Position numbers and translations under genes: made by a program. The notes beneath the pieces are model-generated. The model did no database searches, had not been told where the DNA came from, and was given only the letters and a program-made list of their open reading frames with translations. Positions 8,710-18,480 of a DNA stretch of 64,000 bases are shown in pieces. The first letter of the stretch is position 1. The number at the start of each line of letters is the position of its first letter. The DNA is from Prevotella sp. (GTDB taxonomy: Bacteria; Bacteroidota; Bacteroidia; Bacteroidales; Bacteroidaceae), in contig JALFPC010000054.1 of assembly GCA_022782305.1 (NCBI GenBank), positions 1-64,000 of the forward strand. The letters run 5' to 3'.

Positions 8710-9792
8710 CTATTTCCCCTGCATTTTTAGCCAACAATGCACGGGATAATGGTCGGAAGCATCTATAGAATCGTCTACTTTGCACTTTACGGGCGTGAAA
8801 TGGGATGAGCACAGAATATTGTCTATACGCACATAGAATCCTTTCAGATTATACGACAAACCCACTCCCCGACCTGCCTTCACAAAGCAGTTGTCGAGGC
8901 GTTTTGACATGGTGCGCGAGGTGTAGGAAAGGGGATGATCGTTGAAATCGCCGCAGACAATGATGCGCTCATTACTGTGGGCTGACACAAAACTGTCTAC
9001 GGCGTTGGCCTGCGGGGCACGCATGGCAGCAGCTTCCGCTAACTTATATATAAGTTTTTGCGAGCTGGCCTTTACAGTGTCTTTGCCCATGTCGCCCTCG
9101 ATCATCTCTGTATACAATTCGCGGTCGCTGAGCGAGAAATGGTTGCTCTCAAGATGGTTGTTGATCACTATTATGGTGTCGTGGCCTGTATAGAGCCACC
9201 ATGCCATGCTACCATTGCCCAATGAGGTGTAGGGTATGCGCATGCGCTTCAGTATTCGGTAGTTTGTATATATGCCAAGAGCGCTAACACCGGCAGAACC
9301 CACCTTGGCGGTATCGCGATATTGATAGATGCTGTCGTAATGCACAAAGGTATTATGATTGATAGCAATATCTTCCTGTACACATAGTATGTCGGGGTGC
9401 TGGTTACGAATATAATTGAAGATATCATGAAAGGAGTCTTGATAGCGCGGCGCACCGGTATAGTTCTGCACGTTATAGCTCATCACATGTATATCGTCAG
9501 CATCTGGGTCGCCACCAATATTTATGGGTATATACGTGCGCACGGGAACATAGCATGATATGAATCCAATCAACGATATAAGGGCATATCGCTTGGCAAA
9601 GAGAAGCCAGAAAACGAGAAAGATGGCATTGATAACCAAAAAGGCCGGAAAGGCAAAGCCTATGCACGATGCCAGCGGATGCTGCTCGGGATTGATGATA
9701 CCCGAGTATCCCACTACAAGCATTATGAGCACCGTAGACACGTTGGCTCCTGCCAGCAACTTACATACGAATATACGTATATTGCCTATCAT
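8710..9792 (-). CDS. membrane-anchored endonuclease/exonuclease/phosphatase-family protein
   Basis: A 360-residue protein with about three N-terminal membrane helices (to residue ~100), followed by an exo/endonuclease/phosphatase (DNase I-like) fold. Catalytic motifs are visible: MSYNVQNY, CVQED (metal-binding Glu), GDFNDHP and SDHYPV near the end. The fold covers nucleases, sphingomyelinases and phosphatases; the membrane anchor makes a phosphodiesterase acting outside the cytoplasm as likely as a nuclease. It follows the rhomboid gene by 18 bp and is probably co-transcribed with it. Confidence 0.85.
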   Translation of the reverse strand: MIGNIRIFVCKLLAGANVSTVLIMLVVGYSGIINPEQHPLASCIGFAFPAFLVINAIFLVFWLLFAKRYALISLIGFISCYVPVRTYIPINIGGDPDADDIHVMSYNVQNYTGAPRYQDSFHDIFNYIRNQHPDILCVQEDIAINHNTFVHYDSIYQYRDTAKVGSAGVSALGIYTNYRILKRMRIPYTSLGNGSMAWWLYTGHDTIIVINNHLESNHFSLSDRELYTEMIEGDMGKDTVKASSQKLIYKLAEAAAMRAPQANAVDSFVSAHSNERIIVCGDFNDHPLSYTSRTMSKRLDNCFVKAGRGVGLSYNLKGFYVRIDNILCSSHFTPVKCKVDDSIDASDHYPVHCWLKMQGK

Positions 9793-9810
9793 CTGCCTGC
9801 TAAGTATGTG

Positions 9811-10704
9811 TTATCCGTTGTGGCTCTTGTCAAAGAGCTTGCGCTTTTCTTCGGCAGTCAGGCTGTCGTAGCCACTAAGCCGTATCTTGTCCAATATGCG
9901 GTCAATTTCTTCCTGGCGCTCCTTCTCGCGGCGCTTATACTCCCAGTCTTCCTGCTTGTCGGTTGGGGCAGGCTCATCGTGGTGGGAAGTGAAACGGGTT
10001 GTAAAAGACTTATTGAAGAATGAACCAAAGTCTATCTGCGGACGTCGGCGCCAATAACGCAGCAAGAAAAATCCAAAGAGCATGCCGCCAATGTGGGCCA
10101 TGTGGGCCACACCATCACTATAGGATGTATAGGCAGACACCAGTTCGATTACCACATAAATGGCCACAAACCATTTGGCCTTGATGGGTATGGGCAAGGG
10201 AAAGATTATTATGCGCTCTTCGGGATATAGCATGCCGAATGCAAGCAAGATGCCATATACGGCACCCGATGCTCCTATGGTGTTCCATGAGTTCAACTGG
10301 TAGGACAACTGCTGTCCGGCCAAGAATATATCGCCCATGGAGAAACCAGGATTCTGCGATTTAAGTGTAAAATAAAAATGCATCAACTGTGCCAGTTCCT
10401 GTATTACTCCCGCACCTATTCCGCACACCATATAGTAGGTCAGGAAACGCTTCTGTCCCAGGGTGCGCTCAATGACACATCCAAACATCCAAAGGGCAAA
10501 CATATTGAAGAAAAGGTGGGTGAATCCACCATGTAGAAACATGTATGTGAGGAACTGGAATACATGGAAATCATTTGCCATGAAGAAATGGAGACCGAAA
10601 GCCGAATTGAGATCTGCCCCAAGAACCTCAAAGATATAACCCGCCACAAATGCCAATACATTGATAATTAGCAGGTTTTTGGTTATCACAGGAATATTCC
10701 TCAT
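9811..10704 (-). CDS. rhomboid-family intramembrane serine protease
   Basis: A 297-residue multi-pass protein with the rhomboid catalytic pair: Ser146 in GASGAVYG and His204 in HMAHIGG. The L1-loop region around residues ~58-80 has the usual HLFFNM and ER motifs. After the membrane core, the last ~75 residues are a charged cytoplasmic tail. Rhomboids cut membrane helices of partner proteins; the substrate here is unknown. It heads a two-gene unit with the exo/endonuclease/phosphatase-fold protein. Confidence 0.93.
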   Translation of the reverse strand: MRNIPVITKNLLIINVLAFVAGYIFEVLGADLNSAFGLHFFMANDFHVFQFLTYMFLHGGFTHLFFNMFALWMFGCVIERTLGQKRFLTYYMVCGIGAGVIQELAQLMHFYFTLKSQNPGFSMGDIFLAGQQLSYQLNSWNTIGASGAVYGILLAFGMLYPEERIIIFPLPIPIKAKWFVAIYVVIELVSAYTSYSDGVAHMAHIGGMLFGFFLLRYWRRRPQIDFGSFFNKSFTTRFTSHHDEPAPTDKQEDWEYKRREKERQEEIDRILDKIRLSGYDSLTAEEKRKLFDKSHNG

Positions 10705-10838
10705 ACGTATATATCTGATTGTAAGTGATTACTAACTCGTTTAGAGCGCAAAATTACTAAAAATCCCGTCAAAAAACACAATTATAAGGCTTTAGAGAGT
10801 TATTTTTTATCAAAATCATCTTTTTTTTGAGTTTTTTG

Positions 10839-10869
10839 TTTGTTTTCTTATTTGTTTGCGCTATATTTG
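10839..10869 (+). promoter_or_regulatory. promoter of the HU gene
   Basis: TTTG at 10839-10842, a 19-bp spacer, then TATATTTG at 10862-10869. This is a full match to the Bacteroidota -33/-7 consensus, about 60 bp before the start codon. It lies inside the over-extended ORF-track call and supports the later start. Confidence 0.8.
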
Positions 10870-10931
10870 CGAAAGAAAACTGTGAATATTATCTTTATCA
10901 TACATTAATAACAAACAAAAAAAACAGAATT

Positions 10932-11204
10932 ATGAACAAGACAGAATTAATCGACAAGATTGCAGCTGGTTCTGGTCTGGCCAAGACAGATGCCAAGAAA
11001 GCTCTCGACGCTACTCTGATAGCCATCAAGGATGCTCTTGCTGCTGGTGACAAGATTGCATTGGTAGGCTTTGGCACATTCAGCGTTTCTGAGCGCCCAG
11101 CCCGTGAGGGTGTCAACCCTGCTACAAAGGAGAAGATGCAGATTGCAGCCAAGAAGGTGGCCAAGTTTAAGGCTGGTGCCGAATTGGCAGATGCACTGAA
11201 CTAA
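10932..11204 (+). CDS. hup: HU-family DNA-binding protein
   Basis: A 90-residue histone-like protein starting MNKTELIDKIA, with the core GFGTFSVSERPAREGVNP and the beta-arm residues that bend DNA. The ORF track starts at 10827, but the extra N-terminal residues are not HU-like and span the promoter, so the ATG at 10932 is preferred. It is a monocistronic nucleoid protein with its own promoter and a strong terminator. Confidence 0.95.
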   Translation: MNKTELIDKIAAGSGLAKTDAKKALDATLIAIKDALAAGDKIALVGFGTFSVSERPAREGVNPATKEKMQIAAKKVAKFKAGAELADALN

Positions 11205-11228
11205 TGTAAATATTTCAGACAATATAAC

Positions 11229-11260
11229 AAGGGTGTGCCAATGGTTATTGGCACACCCTT
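11229..11260 (+). terminator. intrinsic terminator of the HU gene
   Basis: Perfect 14-bp stem AAGGGTGTGCCAAT/ATTGGCACACCCTT with a GGTT loop, followed by GTTTATTT. It lies 25 bp past the stop codon. The opposing kduD gene ends nearby, so it may also act on the other strand. Confidence 0.9.
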
Positions 11261-11330
11261 GTTTATTTACTTATTGTGCATAGGATGCTATGTCTTATGA
11301 TATGGTGCGGCGAGATACCACACCTCATTA

Positions 11331-12134
11331 TCATGGCTGCTTGCCGATATAAGCAAGAATACCACCATCTACATAGAGGATATGGCCATTTACGAAGTCG
11401 GAAGCATCTGAAGCAAGGAACACGGCTGGTCCCATCAGGTCTTCAGGAGTACCCCAGCGTGCTGCCGGTGTCTTGGCAATGATGAAACGGTCGAAAGGAT
11501 GACGGCTGCCGTCTGGTTGAATTTCGCGCAGAGGAGCTGTCTGTGGTGTGGCGATATAGCCTGGACCTATACCATTGCACTGTATGTTATGCTCACCAAA
11601 TTCTGAGCAGATATTGCGTGTAAGCATTTTGAGACCACCCTTGGCAGCTGCGTATGCAGACACTGTCTCGCGGCCAAGCTCGCTCATCATCGAACATACA
11701 TTAATTATCTTGCCATGACCCTTCTTGATCATGCCTGGGATGACAGCCTTAGACATGATGAATGGTGCATTGAGGTCTATATCGATGACCTGCTTAAATT
11801 CCTCTACACTCATCTCTGTCATGGGAATGCGCTTGATGATACCGGCATTGTTTACAAGGATGTCTATCACGCCGAGTTCTTTCTCGATGTCGGCAACCAT
11901 GGCCTTGACATCCTCTTCCTTGGTCACATCGCAGATGTAACCCCTGGCATCTATGCCCTTGGCCTTATAGTCTGACAAAGCCTGCTCGAGATGGTGCTCG
12001 CTGCGGCAGTTGAATGCAATCTTTGCTCCTGCCTGGGCAAAAGCCTCAGCCATTGCGAAACCTATTCCATAGGCAGCTCCTGTTACCAATGCCACCTTCC
12101 CTTCAAGGGAGAATTTCTTTGAAAATGTATCCAT
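11331..12134 (-). CDS. kduD: SDR oxidoreductase, 2-deoxy-D-gluconate 3-dehydrogenase / KduD type
   Basis: A 267-residue short-chain dehydrogenase with the NAD-binding TGAAYGIG, the NNAG motif and the catalytic YAAAK. The start at MDTFSKKF (12134) is used instead of the longer ORF-track version, whose extra residues are not conserved-looking. It lies directly downstream of kduI, so the natural assignment is KduD, which reduces 2,5-diketo-3-deoxygluconate to 2-keto-3-deoxygluconate in unsaturated-uronate breakdown. By sequence alone gluconate 5-dehydrogenase is a close alternative. Confidence 0.85.
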   Translation of the reverse strand: MDTFSKKFSLEGKVALVTGAAYGIGFAMAEAFAQAGAKIAFNCRSEHHLEQALSDYKAKGIDARGYICDVTKEEDVKAMVADIEKELGVIDILVNNAGIIKRIPMTEMSVEEFKQVIDIDLNAPFIMSKAVIPGMIKKGHGKIINVCSMMSELGRETVSAYAAAKGGLKMLTRNICSEFGEHNIQCNGIGPGYIATPQTAPLREIQPDGSRHPFDRFIIAKTPAARWGTPEDLMGPAVFLASDASDFVNGHILYVDGGILAYIGKQP

Positions 12135-12238
12135 AATAATGATGTTGTTAGTATTATTTATTGTCTTAAACGTTTTTCTCAACATTAATTCTTCTGCCCA
12201 GATGAAAACTTATAACCAGATGTATGCGGCATGCAGCG

Positions 12239-13084
12239 CTATCTGATGTCGGTGATGGCATAAAAATCTTGGTCGCCATAGTCAAGGTTCTCTCCTCCCA
12301 TACCCCAAATAAAGGTATAGTTATGGGTAGCAGCAGCGCTGTGTATGCTCCACTCTGGCGAGAGCACGGCCTGACGGTTGTGCATCCATATATGTCTGGT
12401 CTCATTTATCTCGCCCATGAAATGACATACTGCCTGGTCTTCGGGCAACTCGAAATAGAAATAAGCTTCCATACGACGACTGTGCACATGTGCAGGCATG
12501 GTGTTCCATACACTGCCAGGCATGAGTTCTGTCATGCCCATCTGCAACTGACATGTGGGGATGACCTGCGAAACGAGCATCTTGTTGATATTGCGCTCAT
12601 TGCTCATCTCCAACTCACCCATGTGGGCCACAATGGCATCGGCCTTGGTTATCTTGGCACATGGATAGGAAGTGTGGGCAGTGGTACTGTTAAAATAGAA
12701 CATGGCTGGATGGGATGCATCACGGCTGGCAAAGGTCACATGGCGGTCGCCACGACCTACATACAAGGCCTCTTTTACTCCTATCACGTATTGGGTGTCG
12801 CCAACGGTCACCACTCCTTCACCCTCACCCACATTGAAAATACCCAACTCGCGGCGAGTAGTGAAGAAATCAGACTTAAGAGGATCTATGGCTTCAAGAA
12901 GCAGGGTTTCAGCCACTGGTTTGGCTCCTCCCACCACCATACGGTCATACATACTATATACCATATTGACCTCATCATCCACAAAGAGAGTGGAGATAAG
13001 AAATTCCTTGCGCAGTCGCGATGTGTCGTAATGCTTGGCATCTTCGGGATGTGAAGAGTACCTGATTTCGTAATTCGTTTTCAT
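12239..13084 (-). CDS. kduI: 5-dehydro-4-deoxy-D-glucuronate isomerase (KduI)
   Basis: A 281-residue cupin-fold isomerase converting 4-deoxy-5-keto-uronate to 2,5-diketo-3-deoxygluconate. Family features include the MKTNYEIRYSSHPED start, VGGAKP, the metal-site region around MPAHVHSRRMEAYFYF and a C-terminal WGMGGEN stretch. The ORF track begins at a TTG 15 bp earlier; the ATG at 13084 fits the family and the promoter better. With kduD it forms a two-gene uronate unit. No pectate or heparin lyase is in the window. Confidence 0.93.
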   Translation of the reverse strand: MKTNYEIRYSSHPEDAKHYDTSRLRKEFLISTLFVDDEVNMVYSMYDRMVVGGAKPVAETLLLEAIDPLKSDFFTTRRELGIFNVGEGEGVVTVGDTQYVIGVKEALYVGRGDRHVTFASRDASHPAMFYFNSTTAHTSYPCAKITKADAIVAHMGELEMSNERNINKMLVSQVIPTCQLQMGMTELMPGSVWNTMPAHVHSRRMEAYFYFELPEDQAVCHFMGEINETRHIWMHNRQAVLSPEWSIHSAAATHNYTFIWGMGGENLDYGDQDFYAITDIR

Positions 13085-13127
13085 ATCGTTTGTTTTCAAA
13101 TCATAAAGATGACTCCTTATTGTTCCA

Positions 13128-13158
13128 CAAAGATAATGTAAATCATGGGGATTACAAA
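13128..13158 (-). promoter_or_regulatory. promoter of kduI-kduD
   Basis: On the minus strand TTTG (13155-13158), a 19-bp spacer and TATCTTTG (13128-13135), about 45 bp before the kduI ATG. Full consensus match. Confidence 0.8.
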
Positions 13159-13213
13159 ATAATATTGGGTTATTTTATGAATTTTAAAGATTTGGCTGCC
13201 AAATCAGACACAA

Positions 13214-13257
13214 ACAAAGCGATGACAACAGAATAACCTCTGATGTCATCGCTTTGT
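13214..13257 (-). terminator. hairpin terminator after tRNA-Gln
   Basis: Perfect 14-bp stem ACAAAGCGATGACA/TGTCATCGCTTTGT with a 16-nt loop. It begins 2-3 nt past the tRNA 3' end on the minus strand and is followed by TTGTGTC. The U-tract is short. Confidence 0.75.
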
Positions 13258-13259
13258 GG

Positions 13260-13330
13260 TTGGACCAACGGGACTCGAACCCATAATGACAGAACCAAAA
13301 CCTGTAGTGTTACCATTACACCATGGTCCA
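13260..13330 (-). tRNA. tRNA-Gln (anticodon TTG)
   Basis: On the minus strand the acceptor arms TGGACCA and TGGTCCA pair fully, followed by discriminator A (71 nt). The D-arm is GTGT/ACAC. The anticodon arm is ACAGG-TTTTGGT-TCTGT with anticodon TTG, and the T-arm contains GGTTCGAGTCC. CCA is not encoded. Confidence 0.95.
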
Positions 13331-13346
13331 ATCCTCAATTTGGTTG

Positions 13347-13378
13347 CAAAGGTAACAATAAATTAACTAACAACCAAA
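13347..13378 (-). promoter_or_regulatory. promoter of tRNA-Gln
   Basis: On the minus strand TTTG (13375-13378), a 20-bp spacer and TACCTTTG (13347-13354), ending 16 bp before the tRNA 5' end. It lies between the tyrS stop and the tRNA. Confidence 0.75.
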
Positions 13379-13418
13379 TTTTTGACCTATTATTTTTCAA
13401 CTTATAGTGGCATCGTGC

Positions 13419-14717
13419 TTATCTCACGGTTATGAGATAGTAATTCTTCTTGCCTCTCTGCACGAGGAGATATTTTCCGTCGATGAGATCGTCGGCAGAG
13501 ATAGCACGATCGAAAGCGGCCAGTTTCTCCTTATTTATAGACACTCCACCGCCCTGTACGAGCTTGCGCATCTCTCCCTTGCTGGCAAACACCTGGGCGG
13601 CCTGGGTGAAGAGGTCCACAGCTGGCTGTCCCAATTGGTCTTTGGATATCTCAAACTGGGGCACACCCTCGAAGATGTCGAGCAGAGTCTGCTCATCCAG
13701 TTTCATCAAACTATCTTTGGTAGACTTGCCAAAGAGAATATTGCTGGCTTCTATAGCCATGTCGAGAGCCTCACGAGAGTGTACAAGGATGGTAACCTCT
13801 TCTGCCAGACGCTTCTGCAATACGCGACGACCAGGATCCTGCTGATGCTCGGCAATGAGAGCATCAATGGTCTCCTTGTCGAGACTTGTAAAAATCTTGA
13901 TATAGCGGGCAGCGTCGTCGTCGCTGACATTGAGCCAGAACTGATAGAACTTGTAAGGAGTGGTGCGCTTGGGGTCGAGCCAGATATTGCCACTCTCGGT
14001 CTTACCGAATTTCTTGCCGTCGGCCTTGGTGATAAGCGGACACGTAAGAGCAAAGGTCTCAACATCATTGCCCAGAGTGCGGCGGATGAGTTCGGTGCCC
14101 GTGGTCATATTACCCCACTGGTCATTGCCACCCAACTGCAACTTGCACCCCTTGTTTTTGTAGAGATAAAGGAAGTCGTAGCCCTGGAGCAATTGGTATG
14201 TGAACTCAGTGAATGAAAGTCCATCGCGCGCTGTTCCGTTGAGTCGCTGCTGCACACTCTCCTTAGCCATCATGTAATTGACGGTTATATGCTTGCCCAC
14301 CTCACGTGCGAAATCAAGGAATGTGAAATCCTTCATCCAGTCGTAGTTGTTGACCATCTCGGCAGCATTGGGTTCATTGCCGTCAAAATCAAGAAATTTG
14401 GCCACTTGCTGCTTAATACATTCCTGATTGTGGCGCAGGGTTTCATCGTTGAGCAGGTTTCGCTCTTGACTCTTTCCTGATGGGTCGCCAATCATGCCTG
14501 TGGCACCACCCACGAGAATGATGGGCTTATGTCCGCAATGTTGCAGATGGCGCAGCATCATGATGCCGCAGAGATGACCTATATGTAATGAGTCTGCGGT
14601 GGGGTCGGTGCCGAGATAAGCTGTAACCATCTCTTTTTGGAGCAGTTCCTCTGTACCCGGCATGATCTGTGCCAACATACCCCTCCACTTGAGTTCTTCT
14701 ACAAAATTCTTTTTCAT
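13419..14717 (-). CDS. tyrS: tyrosyl-tRNA synthetase
   Basis: A 432-residue class I synthetase charging tRNA-Tyr. The HIGH motif is in SLHIGHLCG near residue 43, and the KMSKS equivalent is KFGKT near residue 235. The C-terminal ~70 residues are an S4-like RNA-binding domain ([10 protein letters not shown]). The length is normal for the bacterial enzyme. The tRNA-Gln gene downstream has its own promoter. Confidence 0.97.
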   Translation of the reverse strand: MKKNFVEELKWRGMLAQIMPGTEELLQKEMVTAYLGTDPTADSLHIGHLCGIMMLRHLQHCGHKPIILVGGATGMIGDPSGKSQERNLLNDETLRHNQECIKQQVAKFLDFDGNEPNAAEMVNNYDWMKDFTFLDFAREVGKHITVNYMMAKESVQQRLNGTARDGLSFTEFTYQLLQGYDFLYLYKNKGCKLQLGGNDQWGNMTTGTELIRRTLGNDVETFALTCPLITKADGKKFGKTESGNIWLDPKRTTPYKFYQFWLNVSDDDAARYIKIFTSLDKETIDALIAEHQQDPGRRVLQKRLAEEVTILVHSREALDMAIEASNILFGKSTKDSLMKLDEQTLLDIFEGVPQFEISKDQLGQPAVDLFTQAAQVFASKGEMRKLVQGGGVSINKEKLAAFDRAISADDLIDGKYLLVQRGKKNYYLITVR

Positions 14718-14784
14718 AATATCGTTGTTTATGATTAGTGAGTACTTGTTATTTGGATTTCACATAACTTGGCGGTCATTAGGG

Positions 14785-15024
14785 TCAAGGCACGGGGTCA
14801 TAGCCGCTGCCTCCCCAGGGATGGCATCTGAACAATCTCTTGATGCCCAACCACAACCCTTTTATTGGTCCATGTTTCAATATTGCCTGACGAGCATATT
14901 CCGAGCAAGTAGGTGTATATCTGCATGATGGCGGTGTGAGCGGAGATATGACCCGCTGATAAAACAGTATGGGCACACATAACAACTTGGCCAACAAGGA
15001 TGACAGAAATCTCAATACTTTCAT
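14785..15024 (-). CDS. yidD: membrane protein insertion efficiency factor YidD
   Basis: A 79-residue protein with the family core [20 protein letters not shown], including the conserved cysteines, and a C-terminal [13 protein letters not shown]. It assists YidC-type membrane insertion at the inner membrane. It overlaps the end of rnpA by 4 bp (ATGA), the classic rnpA-yidD coupling, although no rpmH or yidC is nearby. Confidence 0.95.
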   Translation of the reverse strand: MKVLRFLSSLLAKLLCVPILFYQRVISPLTPPSCRYTPTCSEYARQAILKHGPIKGLWLGIKRLFRCHPWGGSGYDPVP

Positions 15025-15422
15025 AGCCTTTCAATCAGACGTCCCAGGATATTGCCCATCACATCAGCCACCTGACGAGTTTCATAAAGATGATCTGCCT
15101 GCCAAATAAACGTGACCGCGAGGGTCATTCCCTCATGATTTGCCATGGCCTCTACCAATGGCCGTTTGGCCAGGCGATATGATTCTCTTACCTGGCGTTT
15201 CACCCTATTGCGCTTCACTGCCCGCTTGAAATGGCGCTTAGGCACGCTGACCATTATCTGTACAGGTGCCATGTCGGCATGGCGCTCGGTGAGCATGTAT
15301 ACAGCCCTGAGAGGAAATGCGGCGAGAGACTTGCTCTTGCCACCACTAAAGAGAGTTTCTATGAGCTTGCGACTCACTATCCTCTCATCCTTTCCGAATG
15401 AATTATTCCCAGGGTGTGACAT
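15021..15422 (-). CDS. rnpA: ribonuclease P protein component
   Basis: A 133-residue basic protein with the RNR-type motif [14 protein letters not shown] and [13 protein letters not shown], which place the RNA subunit for tRNA 5' maturation. The length is within the normal range. It is translationally coupled to yidD downstream, and hemD lies 35 bp upstream, so rnpA is likely part of the metK-to-yidD transcript. Confidence 0.93.
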   Translation of the reverse strand: MSHPGNNSFGKDERIVSRKLIETLFSGGKSKSLAAFPLRAVYMLTERHADMAPVQIMVSVPKRHFKRAVKRNRVKRQVRESYRLAKRPLVEAMANHEGMTLAVTFIWQADHLYETRQVADVMGNILGRLIERL

Positions 15423-15457
15423 AAAGCTTTATACAAATAAGGTGTCAAGACCCTTTC

Positions 15458-16207
15458 TTATTCCTCATTCATCAGCAGATAATGCTGGAGGGCACCAGTC
15501 ATTGACGGATATTTGTCACTAGGTGCTTCGAGGTCGAGACGCAAACCAGCATCTCTTACTGCCTTGGCTGTGGAGGGACCGAAAGTGGCTATGGCTATCT
15601 TGCCCTGATCGAAATTAGGGAAATTCTTGATAAGAGAGTTCACCCCTGCCGGACTAAAGAATACCAGCATATCGTAATCGAATGTGGCCACCTCCTCTTC
15701 AGTAAAATCATTGCTAACTGTGCGATACATCACACACTCACGGTGGTTAAGCTTCTTGGAGTCGAGCATATTGCTCAACGAATCATTATGAACATCGCTC
15801 ATCGGTACAAGATAGCGCTCCGTCTTGTGTTTTACCATAAGGGGCACAAGATCTTCAATCTTGCCTGTATCACCAAAGAAAACCTTACGCTTACGATATT
15901 GCACATATTTCTGGATATACAGAGAGATAGTCTCTGTGATGCAGAAATACTTAAGATCTTCAGGGATGGTAACCCTCAGTTCCTTGGCCAACTTGAAGAA
16001 ATTATCGATGGCATGCCTTGAAGTAAATACTATGGCAGTATAATCGGATATGTTTACTTTCTGCTGGCGAAACTCTTTTGAAGTCAAACCTTCAACCTTT
16101 ATGAAAGGTCTGAAAACCAATTCAACATCAAATCTCGACGCAATGTCAAAATATGGTGACTTCTCACTTGCGGGTTTGGGCTGGGATACCAGAATCTTTT
16201 TTACCAT
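15458..16207 (-). CDS. hemD: uroporphyrinogen-III synthase family protein
   Basis: A 249-residue protein with the two-lobed HemD layout: VFTSRHAIDNFF near residues 59-70, and VFFSPAGVNSL plus IATFGPSTAKAV in the second half. It would close hydroxymethylbilane to uroporphyrinogen III. HemD is poorly conserved, so some caution applies. No other haem gene lies in the window. It follows the DUF4271 gene by 7 bp. Confidence 0.85.
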   Translation of the reverse strand: MVKKILVSQPKPASEKSPYFDIASRFDVELVFRPFIKVEGLTSKEFRQQKVNISDYTAIVFTSRHAIDNFFKLAKELRVTIPEDLKYFCITETISLYIQKYVQYRKRKVFFGDTGKIEDLVPLMVKHKTERYLVPMSDVHNDSLSNMLDSKKLNHRECVMYRTVSNDFTEEEVATFDYDMLVFFSPAGVNSLIKNFPNFDQGKIAIATFGPSTAKAVRDAGLRLDLEAPSDKYPSMTGALQHYLLMNEE

Positions 16208-16214
16208 TGATGTC

Positions 16215-17150
16215 CTAAAAAATTATTATCAGTTCGTTAGCAACTCTCTCCATGGCAAACCACAAGTATGCCAATGGCACTATTTCGAGGGCACAAAAGT
16301 ACAAAATAATTTGCAGAAAAAAGGTCGACTGCCTAAAAAAGATTGTATAATACTTATAAAATGTTAGTATTTTAACAATTACGAGTATAGATATTGAGCA
16401 AATGGCTACATTTTCCATGCATAATCCATAATATACCAACAGCAAGACTATAGGAAACAACAACACTCCAGCAAAGGATGTCAGGAAGAGTGAAACCCTT
16501 GACCATTGTAAATTTTTCTTCCACCCAAAGAAAACGGTATTTACTATTGACCCAATAAAAAACTTGGCAAGAAGATAGGCCAGACTCAATGCAAAATAGA
16601 TGGCAATGAGTTGATATTGGGAGTCGAGCCTGAAGGTGTCACCTACATAATTGACTGTAAGGGAAAAGAAGACAATGGCAGTCTGTAGGCATGTGAGCAT
16701 GGCAAGAAAGGCCTGAAACCAAATCTCTGTGGAGGTTTCACCCATCGAACCATATTCGTTGTGGGATATATAGAAATAACCTTTTACCTGCTTCACCACG
16801 AAACTCCATGAATTGGAGATGCAGACCACTGCTATGGCCAAACTCATAAGGAGCAGGATATTTAATGTGTTGTCTGCTCTCATGCTGTATTCCATCGGGT
16901 CGCCAGCCACACCAAATCCACCACTTTTAATTTCCGTATTGTACATGGAATCCGTGGAGAAGAAAGTATTGCGGTAATAGAGTGGCAGCGAGTCGGTGGT
17001 CTTGACCGTATCCTCAGTTATCATAATAGAATTCATGGTGGTCTTGACAGAATCCACTGTGACCCGTGCCTCATTATTTGACAACCTCAACACCGTATCA
17101 GGGTGCTGAGGTTGCATGATAGTATCTAATATGTTATACGCTTCAGACAT
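16215..17150 (-). CDS. DUF4271-domain membrane protein
   Basis: A 311-residue protein with a soluble N-terminal ~95 residues and about seven membrane helices after it. It resembles the DUF4271 family, which in Bacteroidota is commonly found just before hemD, as here. The molecular role is not known. Its ATG overlaps the metK stop codon by one base, so it is translated with metK. Confidence 0.75.
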   Translation of the reverse strand: MSEAYNILDTIMQPQHPDTVLRLSNNEARVTVDSVKTTMNSIMITEDTVKTTDSLPLYYRNTFFSTDSMYNTEIKSGGFGVAGDPMEYSMRADNTLNILLLMSLAIAVVCISNSWSFVVKQVKGYFYISHNEYGSMGETSTEIWFQAFLAMLTCLQTAIVFFSLTVNYVGDTFRLDSQYQLIAIYFALSLAYLLAKFFIGSIVNTVFFGWKKNLQWSRVSLFLTSFAGVLLFPIVLLLVYYGLCMENVAICSISILVIVKILTFYKYYTIFFRQSTFFLQIILYFCALEIVPLAYLWFAMERVANELIIIF

Positions 17151-18406
17151 TACAATCCAAATGCCTTCTTGATATCATCCACCCGATCGAGCTTCTCCCA
17201 AGTGAAGAGTTCCACACTGATGGTTTTGGATTCGTGGTAATGACTGACAAATGTCTTTTCAACAGTCTCGCACCTGCGACCCACATGTCCATAGGCAGCG
17301 GTCTCAGAATACATCGGCTGGCGCAATTTGAGTGATCTTTCGATAGCTTTGGGGCGCAGGTCAAAAAGAGCGTCTATCTTGGCGGCAATTTCTGCATCGG
17401 TCATATTGACATTGCTTCTGCCATAGGTATTTACATAGATATTCATGGGGCGGGCCATGCCGATGGCGTAACTAACCTGCACAAGCATCTCGTCTGCAAC
17501 ACCAGCAGCCACCATATTCTTGGCTATGTGACGGGCGGCATAGGCAGCCGAACGGTCTACCTTGCTTGAGTCCTTTCCAGAGAAAGCACCACCACCATGA
17601 GCACCCTTGCCACCATAGGTATCTACAATAATCTTTCTGCCCGTAAGCCCAGTATCACCATGAGGACCACCAATTACAAACTTACCTGTGGGGTTTACAT
17701 AATATTTGATATCGTCATGGAAAAGGGCGAGCACACTTTCGGAATGCAACTGCTCTTTCACCCTTGGCATGAGAATATTGATAACATCGTCCTTAATCCG
17801 GGCCTGCATGGCCTCGTCGGAGGCAAATTCATCATGCTGTGTGGAAACTACGATGGTGTCTATGCGCTCAGGGATGTTATCGTCGCTATACTGCACTGTC
17901 ACCTGACTCTTTGAGTCTGGTCGCAGATAGGTCATCACCTTGCCTTCTTTGCGTATGTCGGCAAGTGTCTTCATGATGAGATGAGCTAAGTCTATGGCCA
18001 CAGGCATATAATTCTCTGTTTCTGTGGTAGCATAACCAAACATCATTCCTTGGTCGCCAGCACCCTGATCATCATTGGTACCATTGTCTACACCGCGGTT
18101 TATATCGGCACTTTGCTCATGGATGGCAGTGAGCACACCACAAGAATTGCCGTCGAAATGATAGTCTGGTTTGGTATAGCCTATCTCATTGATCTTTTTT
18201 CGGGCTATGGTCTGCAGATCAATATATTCGCTGCTTCGCACTTCACCCATTATCACTACCTGACCTGTGGTCACGAAGGTTTCGCAAGCCACACGCGCAT
18301 TTTCGTCATAAGCCAAGAATTGGTCTAAGATGGCGTCTGAGATCTGATCTGCCACCTTGTCGGGATGTCCTTCAGAAACTGATTCTGATGAGAAGAGGTA
18401 TGACAT
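17150..18406 (-). CDS. metK: S-adenosylmethionine synthetase
   Basis: A 418-residue enzyme making SAM from methionine and ATP. Motifs seen are [13 protein letters not shown] near residue 14, [12 protein letters not shown] near 115, and [19 protein letters not shown] near 270. This is slightly longer than the ~385-residue E. coli enzyme, as is usual in this phylum. It heads a dense run (DUF4271, hemD, rnpA, yidD). Confidence 0.97.
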   Translation of the reverse strand: MSYLFSSESVSEGHPDKVADQISDAILDQFLAYDENARVACETFVTTGQVVIMGEVRSSEYIDLQTIARKKINEIGYTKPDYHFDGNSCGVLTAIHEQSADINRGVDNGTNDDQGAGDQGMMFGYATTETENYMPVAIDLAHLIMKTLADIRKEGKVMTYLRPDSKSQVTVQYSDDNIPERIDTIVVSTQHDEFASDEAMQARIKDDVINILMPRVKEQLHSESVLALFHDDIKYYVNPTGKFVIGGPHGDTGLTGRKIIVDTYGGKGAHGGGAFSGKDSSKVDRSAAYAARHIAKNMVAAGVADEMLVQVSYAIGMARPMNIYVNTYGRSNVNMTDAEIAAKIDALFDLRPKAIERSLKLRQPMYSETAAYGHVGRRCETVEKTFVSHYHESKTISVELFTWEKLDRVDDIKKAFGL

Positions 18407-18480
18407 AAATCAATGTATGTTATATTTTAATATATGTATAGTGCAGTATATAAGCATTGTGCAGCAGGTGCTGCCGAGGA

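Noticed and set aside
10827-10931. N-terminal extension of the HU ORF
   Set aside because: It spans a full-consensus promoter and encodes a hydrophobic stretch foreign to HU proteins.
12224-13054. 276-residue plus-strand ORF
   Set aside because: Antisense shadow of kduI.
13407-14216. 269-residue plus-strand ORF
   Set aside because: Antisense shadow of tyrS.
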